Both the position numbers and the translations under genes were made by a program. Positions 43,535 to 51,849 of a DNA stretch of 64,000 nt are shown here, in pieces. The stretch is from Rhodococcus sp. 1168 (GTDB lineage: Bacteria; Actinomycetota; Actinomycetes; Mycobacteriales; Mycobacteriaceae). The stretch spans positions 1 through 64,000 of the forward strand of contig NZ_MKKY01000079.1 in the NCBI RefSeq assembly GCF_002091955.1. Direction: 5' to 3'. Position 1 is the stretch's first letter, and every line of letters starts with the position of its first letter. The notes below the pieces were generated by a model, which ran no database searches, was not told the origin of the DNA, and saw only the letters and a list, made by a program, of their open reading frames with translations.

Positions 43535-44632
43535 TTACTGCACCACCAACTCGTGCACCAACGGATCCGCTCGGAGCCAGTGCACCGCGTCGATCGGGTC
43601 GATCGCCTCGGCCGCCAAATGAACACCGGACGAGACTTCTCCCCGCACGATACGTTCTGTGGCAAGAGCTACCATCGAGCCGCTCAGACCGTACGAATCT
43701 TCGGCGCGCAGAACCACCCGAGTGATACCGCGGTCGTACCCACGCGCAGGCCTACCGGTGAACAGCATCACGTAGAACGACCCGAACTCGTCCTCGTCCG
43801 CGACTGTGGCATCGACGATCGACGGAATGAACGGAGCCAACTCGTCGTGATCCGGAGAATCCGACAGTTGTGCCCACGCGTGCGTCATCACCCGAGTGAG
43901 TCGGTCGGAAGCGAAGACGTTGTACGCGCGCACCTCCGCGATCCCCGGAAGATGTCCCAACGATTGCGCCTCGGTCGTCAGGTACGGCCACGCCTGAACC
44001 GGCATCGGGAATCCCGGTAACTGGACGTCGCGAAGAGGCGCCACCGAGTTGGATACGATCGCAGCGTCCTGCATCGACGCCATCGCCTCGCCGAATCGAT
44101 CGCCGCGAGTCAGAAGTCCGTCGGCCGCCGAGAGCGGGGTGAACCGAGCCACCCCGCCGACGTAGGTTTCCAGCCGTCGCAACGGCCGGCCCGCGGTGAT
44201 CAAGCGTGGCAACAGGCCGGACAAACCCGGCATGGCCCCCGCCGAGAAGATTGCGGTCCGCTCGGGAAAGATGGCCGCAGCTCGAAGTGCATCGGCGGCC
44301 GGGAGATCGCCGCCGACATCGACGTAGTCTGCACTGACCGAAAATGCTGCCTGCGCAACGGAATCGAGTACGAGGTACGAAGGACCGGCGCAGTTGACGA
44401 CGACACTGCATCCCGAACAGAACTCTTCGAGATCGCCTCCGTCGGTCAAATTCAACCGCACCGTCTCGGCGGGCCCCACGCATTCTTCGGCGACATCCAT
44501 TGCCGCATCGAGGTTTCGGCCGCCGATGCGCAGCGATCCTAGGCCGGCTGCGGATATTCGCAACGCTGCGGTACGGCCCACCGTCCCGGATCCCCCGATC
44601 AGTCCGATTACCGGGACGCTACCGCTGCTCAT
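43535..44632 (-). CDS. saccharopine dehydrogenase-like reductase of the metallophore cluster
   Basis: A 365-residue NAD(P)-binding oxidoreductase. VIGLIGGSGTVGRTAALRIS is the Rossmann loop. VVNCAGPSYLVLDSVAQAA and DYVDVGGDLPAADALRAA are saccharopine-dehydrogenase family landmarks shared with the gene at 41469. The ATG at 44632 overlaps the stop of the PCP-Cy-PCP gene, so it is coupled to the assembly line. In pyochelin- and yersiniabactin-type pathways a thiazoline ring is reduced to thiazolidine by PchG/YbtU-type enzymes, which belong to a different family. By position this gene could fill that role, or reduce an imine to an opine-like amine. The open frame continues to 44842 without similarity. 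Confidence 0.78.
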   Translation of the reverse strand: MSSGSVPVIGLIGGSGTVGRTAALRISAAGLGSLRIGGRNLDAAMDVAEECVGPAETVRLNLTDGGDLEEFCSGCSVVVNCAGPSYLVLDSVAQAAFSVSADYVDVGGDLPAADALRAAAIFPERTAIFSAGAMPGLSGLLPRLITAGRPLRRLETYVGGVARFTPLSAADGLLTRGDRFGEAMASMQDAAIVSNSVAPLRDVQLPGFPMPVQAWPYLTTEAQSLGHLPGIAEVRAYNVFASDRLTRVMTHAWAQLSDSPDHDELAPFIPSIVDATVADEDEFGSFYVMLFTGRPARGYDRGITRVVLRAEDSYGLSGSMVALATERIVRGEVSSGVHLAAEAIDPIDAVHWLRADPLVHELVVQ

Positions 44633-46620
44633 TGAACAACCCCCAGCCGCAACCGAACTGCCGACGCGGTGCCCGCCACTGTCGGATCGTCGAGGAAGTC
44701 TCGGATGGCAATGGCTGCACCGGTTTGCTTCGAGAGCAACGCCACCACGCGAACGGCGAGCATCGAGTCTCCGCCGAGGGCGAAGAAGTGACCCCCGCGA
44801 TCGAGGACCGGAACATCGAGGAACTCTTCGAACACCTCGCACACGGTGTATTCGAGGTCGTCGATCGGGGGACCGCTATGTTCGTTGACCGGAGGATCAG
44901 GAAGCAAACCCAATCGCATCCGATCGTCGGCGACAGGATAGGCGGCGCGGGGAAGGTCGGGGGCAATGTCCCATCCTTTGCCTGCGGCGAGGTCGTGAAT
45001 GGTGGAAACGAACTCTTCGAAGGCCACCGATACCTCTGCCGCGTCGAAGATCTCGTCGACCAGAGAGAACACGGTCACCACTTCGTCACCGAGTTCGAAG
45101 CAGCGGACTTCGAGGGCGACCTGTGGAGTGCGAAGCTGATGGAAATAGTCCGCGATGTCGACCGTCCCCAGGGGTCCGGCGTCCGTGGAGGCCGTTCCGC
45201 CCATCGCAGCATCCACTCCGAGGACGCTCTGGAACACGATCGGGGCCGGCGGACGACGAGTCCCTCGACGGCGGGCGAGCTCGCGACCAGCTTCGACACC
45301 GGAGACGAGGTTGTGTGATGTGTACTCGCTGGACACCGATTGCACGGACGCCGCCAACTCGGCAAAGGTTGCGTTGGGATCGAGTTCGAGCGGCATGAGC
45401 ATTGTGGCCGCGAACGCACCGACGACCCGATGCACGTCCGAATGTAAGGGCAATCGGTTGAGTTGCAGTGCATTCAGCAGCAGGTGCGAGTGTCCGGACC
45501 AGCGTGCGAGAACCGTGCCGAACGCGGTGATCATGACCGTCGAGGCGGTGACGTCACGTGCGGTGCATTCCGCTCGCAACGCCGCCCATTCGCCGGCCGA
45601 GAATCGCGCCTCGCGATTGCCCATCGTGACCGGTCGGACGGACTTGGGGTCGGCGATCAGTGGAAGCGCAGGCGGTGCAGGCAGGTGGTCGAGACGATCC
45701 CACCACCACTCGCGATCGGCGAGCCAGGCCTCGGTACGGCTCAGCCCCGACAGCGAGGACACGTAGTCACCGAAGTCTATCGACAGCGGAACAAGTGTCG
45801 CGTTCCAGTCGGCTGCGTAGGCCAGCAGGTCACGGTTCATCGCGCCCGACGACCATCCGTCGAAAGTCAACAGACTCATTCCGAGGTGAAGGCGTCCGCG
45901 CCCACCCGGTAGCAGGGTCAGACGAACGTCGATGCCCGGGCCCGTGATCGGGTCGGGGCCGTGCTCGCTCATGTCGCGGCGCACTTTCGCCAGCGTCGTT
46001 TCGATCTCCTGTTCGCCGCGATCGCGCAGGTCGTGCAGCGTCACCTGAGGCAGAGCCGATGGATCCGACTCCGCGAGTACGTACTGACGACCGTCCGGCG
46101 TCACTCTGGCCCGTAGCGTCGGCTGGTGGCGTGCCAGACGTTCGAGTGCGTCGGTCAGTGCATCCTCGGCCTCGTCGCTATCCATGCCGTCGAGCGCGTA
46201 GTCGAGATAGTAGTGCGCGGACTCGTAGGACAGTTCCCAGCCGTCCTGCTGTCCGACGAAGTACCCCTGCTGCAACGGCAACAGAGGAAAAGTCGAGCCT
46301 GGATCCTCGCGTCTCGAGATCTCGATGTTCAACGCACGGGCCGGTTCGTTGGAACTTCGCCGTTCGACGAGCTCTACGAGTTGATCGAGTGTGGTTTCGA
46401 CTCGGACGTCGGAGAGCTCGAGTACTATGTCGAGGCGTTTGCGAACCAGCGCGGACATGCGGACGGTGAGCACGGAGTCACCACCGAGTCGCAGGAAACT
46501 GGCATCACCGACGATGTCGTCCGGTTGCAGATCGAGCAGTTCCACCCAGATTTCCGTGAGCACTGGACGGATGGCGTCAGTGCTCGATAATGTTGGGACG
46601 CCGACTACTTGGGCATTCAT
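44629..46620 (-). CDS. NRPS: PCP - heterocyclization-like domain - PCP, no adenylation domain
   Basis: A 663-residue protein. An N-terminal carrier (FLRLGGDSVLTVRM, phosphopantetheine Ser about 49) is followed by a Cy-type condensation domain (about 95-545: LLPLQQGYFVGQQDGWEL, FQSVLGVD, TPQVALEV) and a second carrier (FFALGGDSMLAVRVV, Ser about 615). Heterocyclization domains carry D-x-x-x-x-D; here the motif reads SLLTFDGWSS, so the first Asp is Ser. Cyclisation or condensation may therefore be impaired or shared with another Cy domain. The layout equals the C-terminal half of HMWP2 (PCP1-Cy2-PCP2) as a separate protein. GGAGG eleven bases before 46620 supports the start. It is the second gene of the leftward arm. 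Confidence 0.88.
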   Translation of the reverse strand: MNAQVVGVPTLSSTDAIRPVLTEIWVELLDLQPDDIVGDASFLRLGGDSVLTVRMSALVRKRLDIVLELSDVRVETTLDQLVELVERRSSNEPARALNIEISRREDPGSTFPLLPLQQGYFVGQQDGWELSYESAHYYLDYALDGMDSDEAEDALTDALERLARHQPTLRARVTPDGRQYVLAESDPSALPQVTLHDLRDRGEQEIETTLAKVRRDMSEHGPDPITGPGIDVRLTLLPGGRGRLHLGMSLLTFDGWSSGAMNRDLLAYAADWNATLVPLSIDFGDYVSSLSGLSRTEAWLADREWWWDRLDHLPAPPALPLIADPKSVRPVTMGNREARFSAGEWAALRAECTARDVTASTVMITAFGTVLARWSGHSHLLLNALQLNRLPLHSDVHRVVGAFAATMLMPLELDPNATFAELAASVQSVSSEYTSHNLVSGVEAGRELARRRGTRRPPAPIVFQSVLGVDAAMGGTASTDAGPLGTVDIADYFHQLRTPQVALEVRCFELGDEVVTVFSLVDEIFDAAEVSVAFEEFVSTIHDLAAGKGWDIAPDLPRAAYPVADDRMRLGLLPDPPVNEHSGPPIDDLEYTVCEVFEEFLDVPVLDRGGHFFALGGDSMLAVRVVALLSKQTGAAIAIRDFLDDPTVAGTASAVRLRLGVVQ

Positions 46621-46622
46621 GT

Positions 46623-47840
46623 TTACTGTCGCCTCCGCGGGGGTTGTAGGGGATCGGGCCGGACTGCGACAAGTAGTCGCTGCGAGAACGCTTCGAGTGG
46701 ATCGCCTGCGCAGGGTAGATCGACGCACGGCCGGAGCCCGGCGGACGTCATCGCAGCGGTCCACTCGTCGGAGGTGAGGTAAGTGCGATGTGACCCGGCA
46801 CGGATATCGGTTCGTTCCGGCGGCCCGGACCCGTCCGGCATCGACAGCGCGAAGGGCATCGTGGTCAAAGATTGCGCATGCTCGACGACCGTCTCGATCA
46901 GCACGACAACCCCGCCCGGCGCGAGAAGATCGTGTACTTCACGCAGGAGGACATCGACGTCGACGGCGTTGTGCGCCATTGTCGCCGCGAGGACGACGTC
47001 GTAGCTCACGCCGTCTGGACCACCGCCTCCAACCTGGTCGGCGATCGGTTCGGTGATGTCCACCGTCACGAACGTCATCGCGTGCGCCCACGGCTCGCGC
47101 GCGAATCGCGTTCGCGCGCTGCGTAGAAAGTGCGGGGACAGATCAGTGAAGACGTAGCGCTCCACGCGTGCGCCCCCGAGCGCTCCCAGGATATGTTCGG
47201 ACGTAGCGCCCACACCTGCGCCCAGCTCGAGGATCCTCAGTGGTGCCGCTCGGGTGCACGCGAGATCGGCGACCACAGCCGCAGCGGCCGCATTGAGGTA
47301 GCGGCTGACGACGTTGGTGCCGTAGACCTCGAGCGCTGTGGTCGCGTCGCCATCGGGGTAGAGAATCGATTGCACGCTCACTGTGCCCCGCAACAGGTCG
47401 ACGGCATAACGGAGCGAATCGAGCAAGAGCGTGGGCAGCGACGTCGAATAACCCACTCGCACACAGGCATCGATCATACGTTCGCGCGCGGCCGTCAGAT
47501 CCTGCCTTCGGGGTCGTTCGACCAACCTGACTCGGTCGTCATCGACAACGTCCACCATTCCGGCGTCCGCGAGGTCCTCGAGCCAGCGTTCGACGACCCA
47601 GCGATGTTCGGCGGAGGTGGCCATCCGTTCTACGAGGACTCGTCTGTCACAGCCATGTGTTCCATCGATGTCGGTATTGCGCGCAAGCACGTCCGCGAGA
47701 CCGACGAGCACCAGACGATCGAGCGCGTCCACGTCGTCGGCCCAGCTCGCGACCGGCCATCCACTGATCGCTGCGAGACCGTACTCGTCGGCTACGAGCT
47801 CGAGTTGCCGATCCGGGTCGATAACGATATTCATTATCAT
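46623..47840 (-). CDS. SAM-dependent methyltransferase with winged-helix N-terminus
   Basis: A 405-residue class I methyltransferase. Residues about 1-105 look like a helical or winged-helix dimerisation domain, as in plant-type O-methyltransferases and tailoring enzymes of natural products. The SAM-binding loop is LRILELGAGVGATSEHIL (about 200). YVFTDLSPHFL carries the acidic ribose ligand, and LLAPGGVVVLIETVVEHAQ is the post-motif region. It starts the leftward arm and its ATG (47840) lies inside the Fur-like box, leaving little room for a ribosome site. It is a free-standing tailoring methyltransferase for the metallophore, perhaps replacing a methyltransferase domain built into HMWP1/HMWP2. 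The substrate atom (C, N or O) is unknown. Confidence 0.85.
   Translation of the reverse strand: MIMNIVIDPDRQLELVADEYGLAAISGWPVASWADDVDALDRLVLVGLADVLARNTDIDGTHGCDRRVLVERMATSAEHRWVVERWLEDLADAGMVDVVDDDRVRLVERPRRQDLTAARERMIDACVRVGYSTSLPTLLLDSLRYAVDLLRGTVSVQSILYPDGDATTALEVYGTNVVSRYLNAAAAAVVADLACTRAAPLRILELGAGVGATSEHILGALGGARVERYVFTDLSPHFLRSARTRFAREPWAHAMTFVTVDITEPIADQVGGGGPDGVSYDVVLAATMAHNAVDVDVLLREVHDLLAPGGVVVLIETVVEHAQSLTTMPFALSMPDGSGPPERTDIRAGSHRTYLTSDEWTAAMTSAGLRPCVDLPCAGDPLEAFSQRLLVAVRPDPLQPPRRRQ
47820..47838. promoter_or_regulatory. Fur-family box between the divergent metallophore operons
   Basis: GATAACGATATTCATTATC matches the classical 19-base Fur consensus GATAATGATAATCATTATC at 17 of 19 positions. 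It overlaps the start codon region of the leftward methyltransferase gene and lies 31-64 bases upstream of the candidate NRPS starts on the right. In actinobacteria the zinc regulator Zur binds similar AT-rich palindromes, so control by Zur as well as by an iron-responsive Fur must be considered. The DtxR/IdeR consensus is not matched beyond a half-site (CTAAGGTAAC, 47841-47850). Confidence 0.75.
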
Positions 47841-47901
47841 CTAAGGTAACAGACGAACCGCTCGTTTCATGCCATCCCCCACAGCCGAAGGGACGCCACT
47901 C

Positions 47902-50900
47902 ATGCCGTCGACCGAGAACAATGACGTCACGGATTTCCGAGCCGAGGACGCCATCGACGTCGTTCTCGACGCACTCGGGGACATCGTGGAGACGCCCCCC
48001 GAGTCCATCGACTCGACGGCAATTCTCACCGCGCTGGGTATCGACTCCTACACCGCAGTGCGGTTACGCCGCAGATTGCTCGAAGACACCGGCGTCGATC
48101 TCGAATTGACCGATTTTCTCGGTGCCGCAACGGCATCGAGCATCGCCCAGCGCATCGGCAGGCAGAGAAACGAAGCCGGCCCCGCACCGTCACTCACATC
48201 GCCGACGACATCGGAGGCCGACGAGCACCCGGCCGACAACTCATTCGAGCTCGGCCCGGTTCAGCAGGCATACCTCGTCGGCCGGGAACCGGCTTTTCCG
48301 CTCGGGGGCGTTGCCACCTACTACTACCACGAATACGACCGAGCGACAGCAGACACCCACGCAGATTTGCGCACACTCGAAAATGCCTGGAACGCAGTGG
48401 TTCAACGGCACCCTATGCTGCGATTCGTCGTCAACACCGATGCGCGCGGTGTCGTTCGCGATACCTGCCCCAGGTACAGCTTCGATGTCACCGATCTGAC
48501 GCAGGTAGCGCCGGAGGCATGCACAGTCGCACTGAACGAACTCCGCCGAGAAAACTCCCATCGCGTCCTTCCAATCGAGACTGGCCCGCTGTACGACATT
48601 CGCGTAGCCCTGCTCCCCGGTGGCATCACCCGCCTCTTCGTCGGCTTCGACATACTCGCCCTCGACATGGCCGGGTGGATCACGCTGATGCGAGAGTGGG
48701 GTGCTCGAGTGAACGGGCAGAACGATTTCCAGCCGCTGGGCCCGACGTTTCTGGACATCGTCCGGGCCAAGACCATCGATCCGGACCACCTGTCCAGGCG
48801 CGCGGCCGACCTCGAATACTGGAGCGCGCGTTCACGCGAGCTCCCTGCCGGCCCGAACCTGCCCTGGCTGGCCACCCCCGACAGCCTCGGCATCCCCCGG
48901 TTCACCCGCTGTTCAGCTGATTTGACTGCGCAGGAATGGGATTCGCTACGACGTGCGTGCGCATCGCGCGGACTGACACCGACTGCCGTGCTGCTGGCAA
49001 GCTTCGCCATGACACTCCGACAGTGGGGTGCCACCGAGAATTTCGCTCTCAACACCACTCTCTTCGACCGCGAACACTCGGACGACAAGCAGGCCACGAC
49101 CGACTCGATCGGCGACTTCACGACCACGATACTGGTCGAGATTCAACCGGTCGAACACTGCGATTTCGAGACATTCTCGGCCGCCGTCAATCACCGGTTC
49201 TGGTCCGATATGGACCACCGCACCGTATCCGGGATGGAAGTGCGGCGACTGACCGCCGATGCATCGCTGACGCCCACTCATCCAGTGGTCTTCACCAGTG
49301 GACTGGGACTGTCCAACAGAGACGAATCCCCCACGGAATGGCTCGGCACCGAGATGTTCGGCGTCTCGCAGACACCTCAGGTATTGCTCGATCACATCGT
49401 GCGCGAGGACGGTGGCCGACTGCTCATCGCGTGGGACGCCGTCGAGGGAGCACTCGATCCCGACTTCGTGCGCTCGATGGCAAGTGCGCATGCGCGGCTA
49501 CTGCAGCGATTGGCCCACGACGACTCCACCTGGACGGACAACGCCCTCACCCACGATCCCACCTTCCTCTCTCCGGAACCCGTCACACCCAACGCATTCG
49601 ATGCTGCGGGCCCCCTGCTGACCGATCCGTTCGACGCCCGCACAGACCGATCCACACCCGCCGTCATCTGCGGCAGCACCGAGTTGTCCGCGGACCAGGT
49701 CCACCGCGGTGCTGGAGATATCGCTGCGGCACTGGCCGGGCGCGGAATTGGCCCCGGCGACGTTGTCGCCGTCAGTTCCGAGAAAACTCCGGCGCAGATC
49801 ATCGCCGTTCTCGGCATAGCGGCGAGCGGGGCCGCCTACGTTCCGGCCGAACCGAACTGGCCGGCGGAACGCATCGCCAGCGTCGTCCGCCAGGCCGACA
49901 TCACGCACGCTCTGATAGCGGCCGACAACGACCGCAGCCAGTGGCCCGACCACGTCGAAGTCATAACATTCGACTCAGCCGGCAAGGTCGATGCAGACGG
50001 CTCCGCGGACCTCCAGCAAACCGCTCCTTGCCGCCCGGACGCCGGCGATCTCGCGTACATCATCTTCACCTCCGGCTCGACCGGTGAACCCAAGGGCGTG
50101 GCTGTCGAACATCGCGCGGTACGAACCACACTCGACGACCTGATGGGGCGCTACCCGCTCACCGCAGACGATCGGGTGCTCGGGCTCTCCGCCTTCAGCT
50201 TCGACCTGTCGGTGTTCGACATATTCTCGGTGCTCGGGGCCGGTGGCGCGTTGGTACTGCCCGACAGCACACGACTGCGCGACCCCGGGCATTGGATGGA
50301 CGTGATGTCACGTCACCGCATCACACTGTGGAACACGGCTCCGGCGCTGCTCGAAATGCTGGTCGAGTACGTCGAAATCGAACCGGAGCGGGCGCGACAC
50401 GCCTTTGCCTCGCTCAGACTCGTCTTCCTCTCCGGCGACTACATCCCGACTACACTCCCGGACCGTCTGCGTGCTCTCGCGCCCGAGGCCACGATCGTGA
50501 GTCTCGGCGGTGCAACGGAGGCCTCGATCTGGTCCATATTCCACCCCATCGGCCACGTCGATCCGGAATGGACGACTATCCCCTACGGGCGTGCACTCGG
50601 CGGACAGAGCTTCCATATCCTCGACGACGGTGTGGCGTGCGCGGTCGGGCAGACCGGTGAGCTGTACATCGGCGGCGGCGGGCTCGCACGGGGGTACATC
50701 GGTAACCCGGAACAGACCTCAGCGAGGTTCGTCATGCACCCCGCTACGGGTCTACGCCTCTATCACACCGGCGATCTCGGGCGGTGGCGTACCGACGGCG
50801 CTATCGAGTTCCTCGGTCGAGTCGATCGCCAGGTCAAGATCGCCGGACACCGAATCGAGCTGGGTGAGATCGACTCGACCCTCGAGCGCCTCCCCGAAGT

Positions 50901-51849
50901 CCGTGCCGCAGTCGCCTCCTCCGTTCCCGGCCCCGACGACCGCCCACGCCTGATCTGTTTCGTCGTCGACGCGGCAACCGGAAACCTTGCCGCCGACACC
51001 GATCTCGTCGCGGCCCTACAAGTTCATCTTCCTCCGTACATGATTCCGAGCCGATTCGTGCGTCTGGCGTCGTTACCAGTCACACCGAACGGCAAGGTCG
51101 ATCACCACGCCCTCCCGAATCCGTTCAAACGCGAACCCGCCCCGCAAGTCCCCACCCTCAGTGCCGAAGACGTGCCGCAAGCTATCGAAACGCTTTCCGG
51201 TGACGCAAGTCTCGACGTTCTCGCCGACGCGCTCGCCCGCGGTCTCGAGCTTCGCCTCACGGTGACAGCAGGGTCCCTGTCGCCACGCAAGTCCCTCGAC
51301 GCTGCCATCCAGTGGGCCGATCGCACCGTGCGTCACCTCGGCGATGCCGTCGCCGTGCACGAGGTGCATGCGACGAACGGTTTACTCGAGCTGCACATTC
51401 GGGCCCTCGAATCGGCAGCGACGGGACCGGTTGGCCCGGCGGACTCGACAGAACGGGAGAACTCCGACAATCCGAGGAAACACGTCGATTCGAAGATCGA
51501 GGAGTTGGTGAACGGAGTGTTCACCGACCTCCTCGGCGAGGATATCGATCCGGCGACACCGTTCTTCGACGCGGGAGCAACTTCGCTGACCCTGGTGCTC
51601 GCACACCGACGATTGAGTGCCGCCGCATCCTTCGACGACTTCACGGTGATCGACCTGTTCGCCAACCCGACCGTCAACTCGCTCACCTCGTTCCTTACCG
51701 ATCTCGGCAAGGCCCCCGCCTACAGCCCAATAGCGACACCGCCTCTGGAACACGCATCCAGACTGCCCCGCACATCGAAACCCGGCGCAGTCGACCGCTT
51801 CGACGCCCGACTCGCTGCTCGCCTGCACGCAGCCGAGGTCGCGCGATGA
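47902..51849 (+). CDS. NRPS: carrier - Cy - A(Cys) - unknown segment - PCP
   Basis: A 1315-residue synthetase module. An N-terminal carrier (LGIDSYTAVRL, Ser about 46) sits where HMWP2 and PchE have an aryl carrier. A heterocyclization domain (about 110-545) has the intact DILALD motif at about 249. The adenylation domain (about 570-1070) shows IIFTSGSTGEPKGV, GATEASIW, YHTGDLGR and NGKVD. Its specificity residues, read by eye against GrsA numbering, are D-L-F-N-F-S-L-I-W-K, one change from the cysteine code of PchE/PchF, so it should load Cys. A 110-residue segment of unknown type follows (about 1075-1185), then a PCP (GATSLTLV, about 1225). An AAGGGA site favours the ATG at 47902; an upstream ATG is at 47869. 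The gene overlaps the PKS gene by four bases. Confidence 0.9.
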   Translation: MPSTENNDVTDFRAEDAIDVVLDALGDIVETPPESIDSTAILTALGIDSYTAVRLRRRLLEDTGVDLELTDFLGAATASSIAQRIGRQRNEAGPAPSLTSPTTSEADEHPADNSFELGPVQQAYLVGREPAFPLGGVATYYYHEYDRATADTHADLRTLENAWNAVVQRHPMLRFVVNTDARGVVRDTCPRYSFDVTDLTQVAPEACTVALNELRRENSHRVLPIETGPLYDIRVALLPGGITRLFVGFDILALDMAGWITLMREWGARVNGQNDFQPLGPTFLDIVRAKTIDPDHLSRRAADLEYWSARSRELPAGPNLPWLATPDSLGIPRFTRCSADLTAQEWDSLRRACASRGLTPTAVLLASFAMTLRQWGATENFALNTTLFDREHSDDKQATTDSIGDFTTTILVEIQPVEHCDFETFSAAVNHRFWSDMDHRTVSGMEVRRLTADASLTPTHPVVFTSGLGLSNRDESPTEWLGTEMFGVSQTPQVLLDHIVREDGGRLLIAWDAVEGALDPDFVRSMASAHARLLQRLAHDDSTWTDNALTHDPTFLSPEPVTPNAFDAAGPLLTDPFDARTDRSTPAVICGSTELSADQVHRGAGDIAAALAGRGIGPGDVVAVSSEKTPAQIIAVLGIAASGAAYVPAEPNWPAERIASVVRQADITHALIAADNDRSQWPDHVEVITFDSAGKVDADGSADLQQTAPCRPDAGDLAYIIFTSGSTGEPKGVAVEHRAVRTTLDDLMGRYPLTADDRVLGLSAFSFDLSVFDIFSVLGAGGALVLPDSTRLRDPGHWMDVMSRHRITLWNTAPALLEMLVEYVEIEPERARHAFASLRLVFLSGDYIPTTLPDRLRALAPEATIVSLGGATEASIWSIFHPIGHVDPEWTTIPYGRALGGQSFHILDDGVACAVGQTGELYIGGGGLARGYIGNPEQTSARFVMHPATGLRLYHTGDLGRWRTDGAIEFLGRVDRQVKIAGHRIELGEIDSTLERLPEVRAAVASSVPGPDDRPRLICFVVDAATGNLAADTDLVAALQVHLPPYMIPSRFVRLASLPVTPNGKVDHHALPNPFKREPAPQVPTLSAEDVPQAIETLSGDASLDVLADALARGLELRLTVTAGSLSPRKSLDAAIQWADRTVRHLGDAVAVHEVHATNGLLELHIRALESAATGPVGPADSTERENSDNPRKHVDSKIEELVNGVFTDLLGEDIDPATPFFDAGATSLTLVLAHRRLSAAASFDDFTVIDLFANPTVNSLTSFLTDLGKAPAYSPIATPPLEHASRLPRTSKPGAVDRFDARLAARLHAAEVAR

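Noticed and set aside
47841-47859. IdeR/DtxR box next to the Fur-like site (CTAAGGTAAC)
   Set aside because: Only the left half resembles the TTAGGTTAG half-site; the right half does not match, so the overlapping Fur-like palindrome is the better call.
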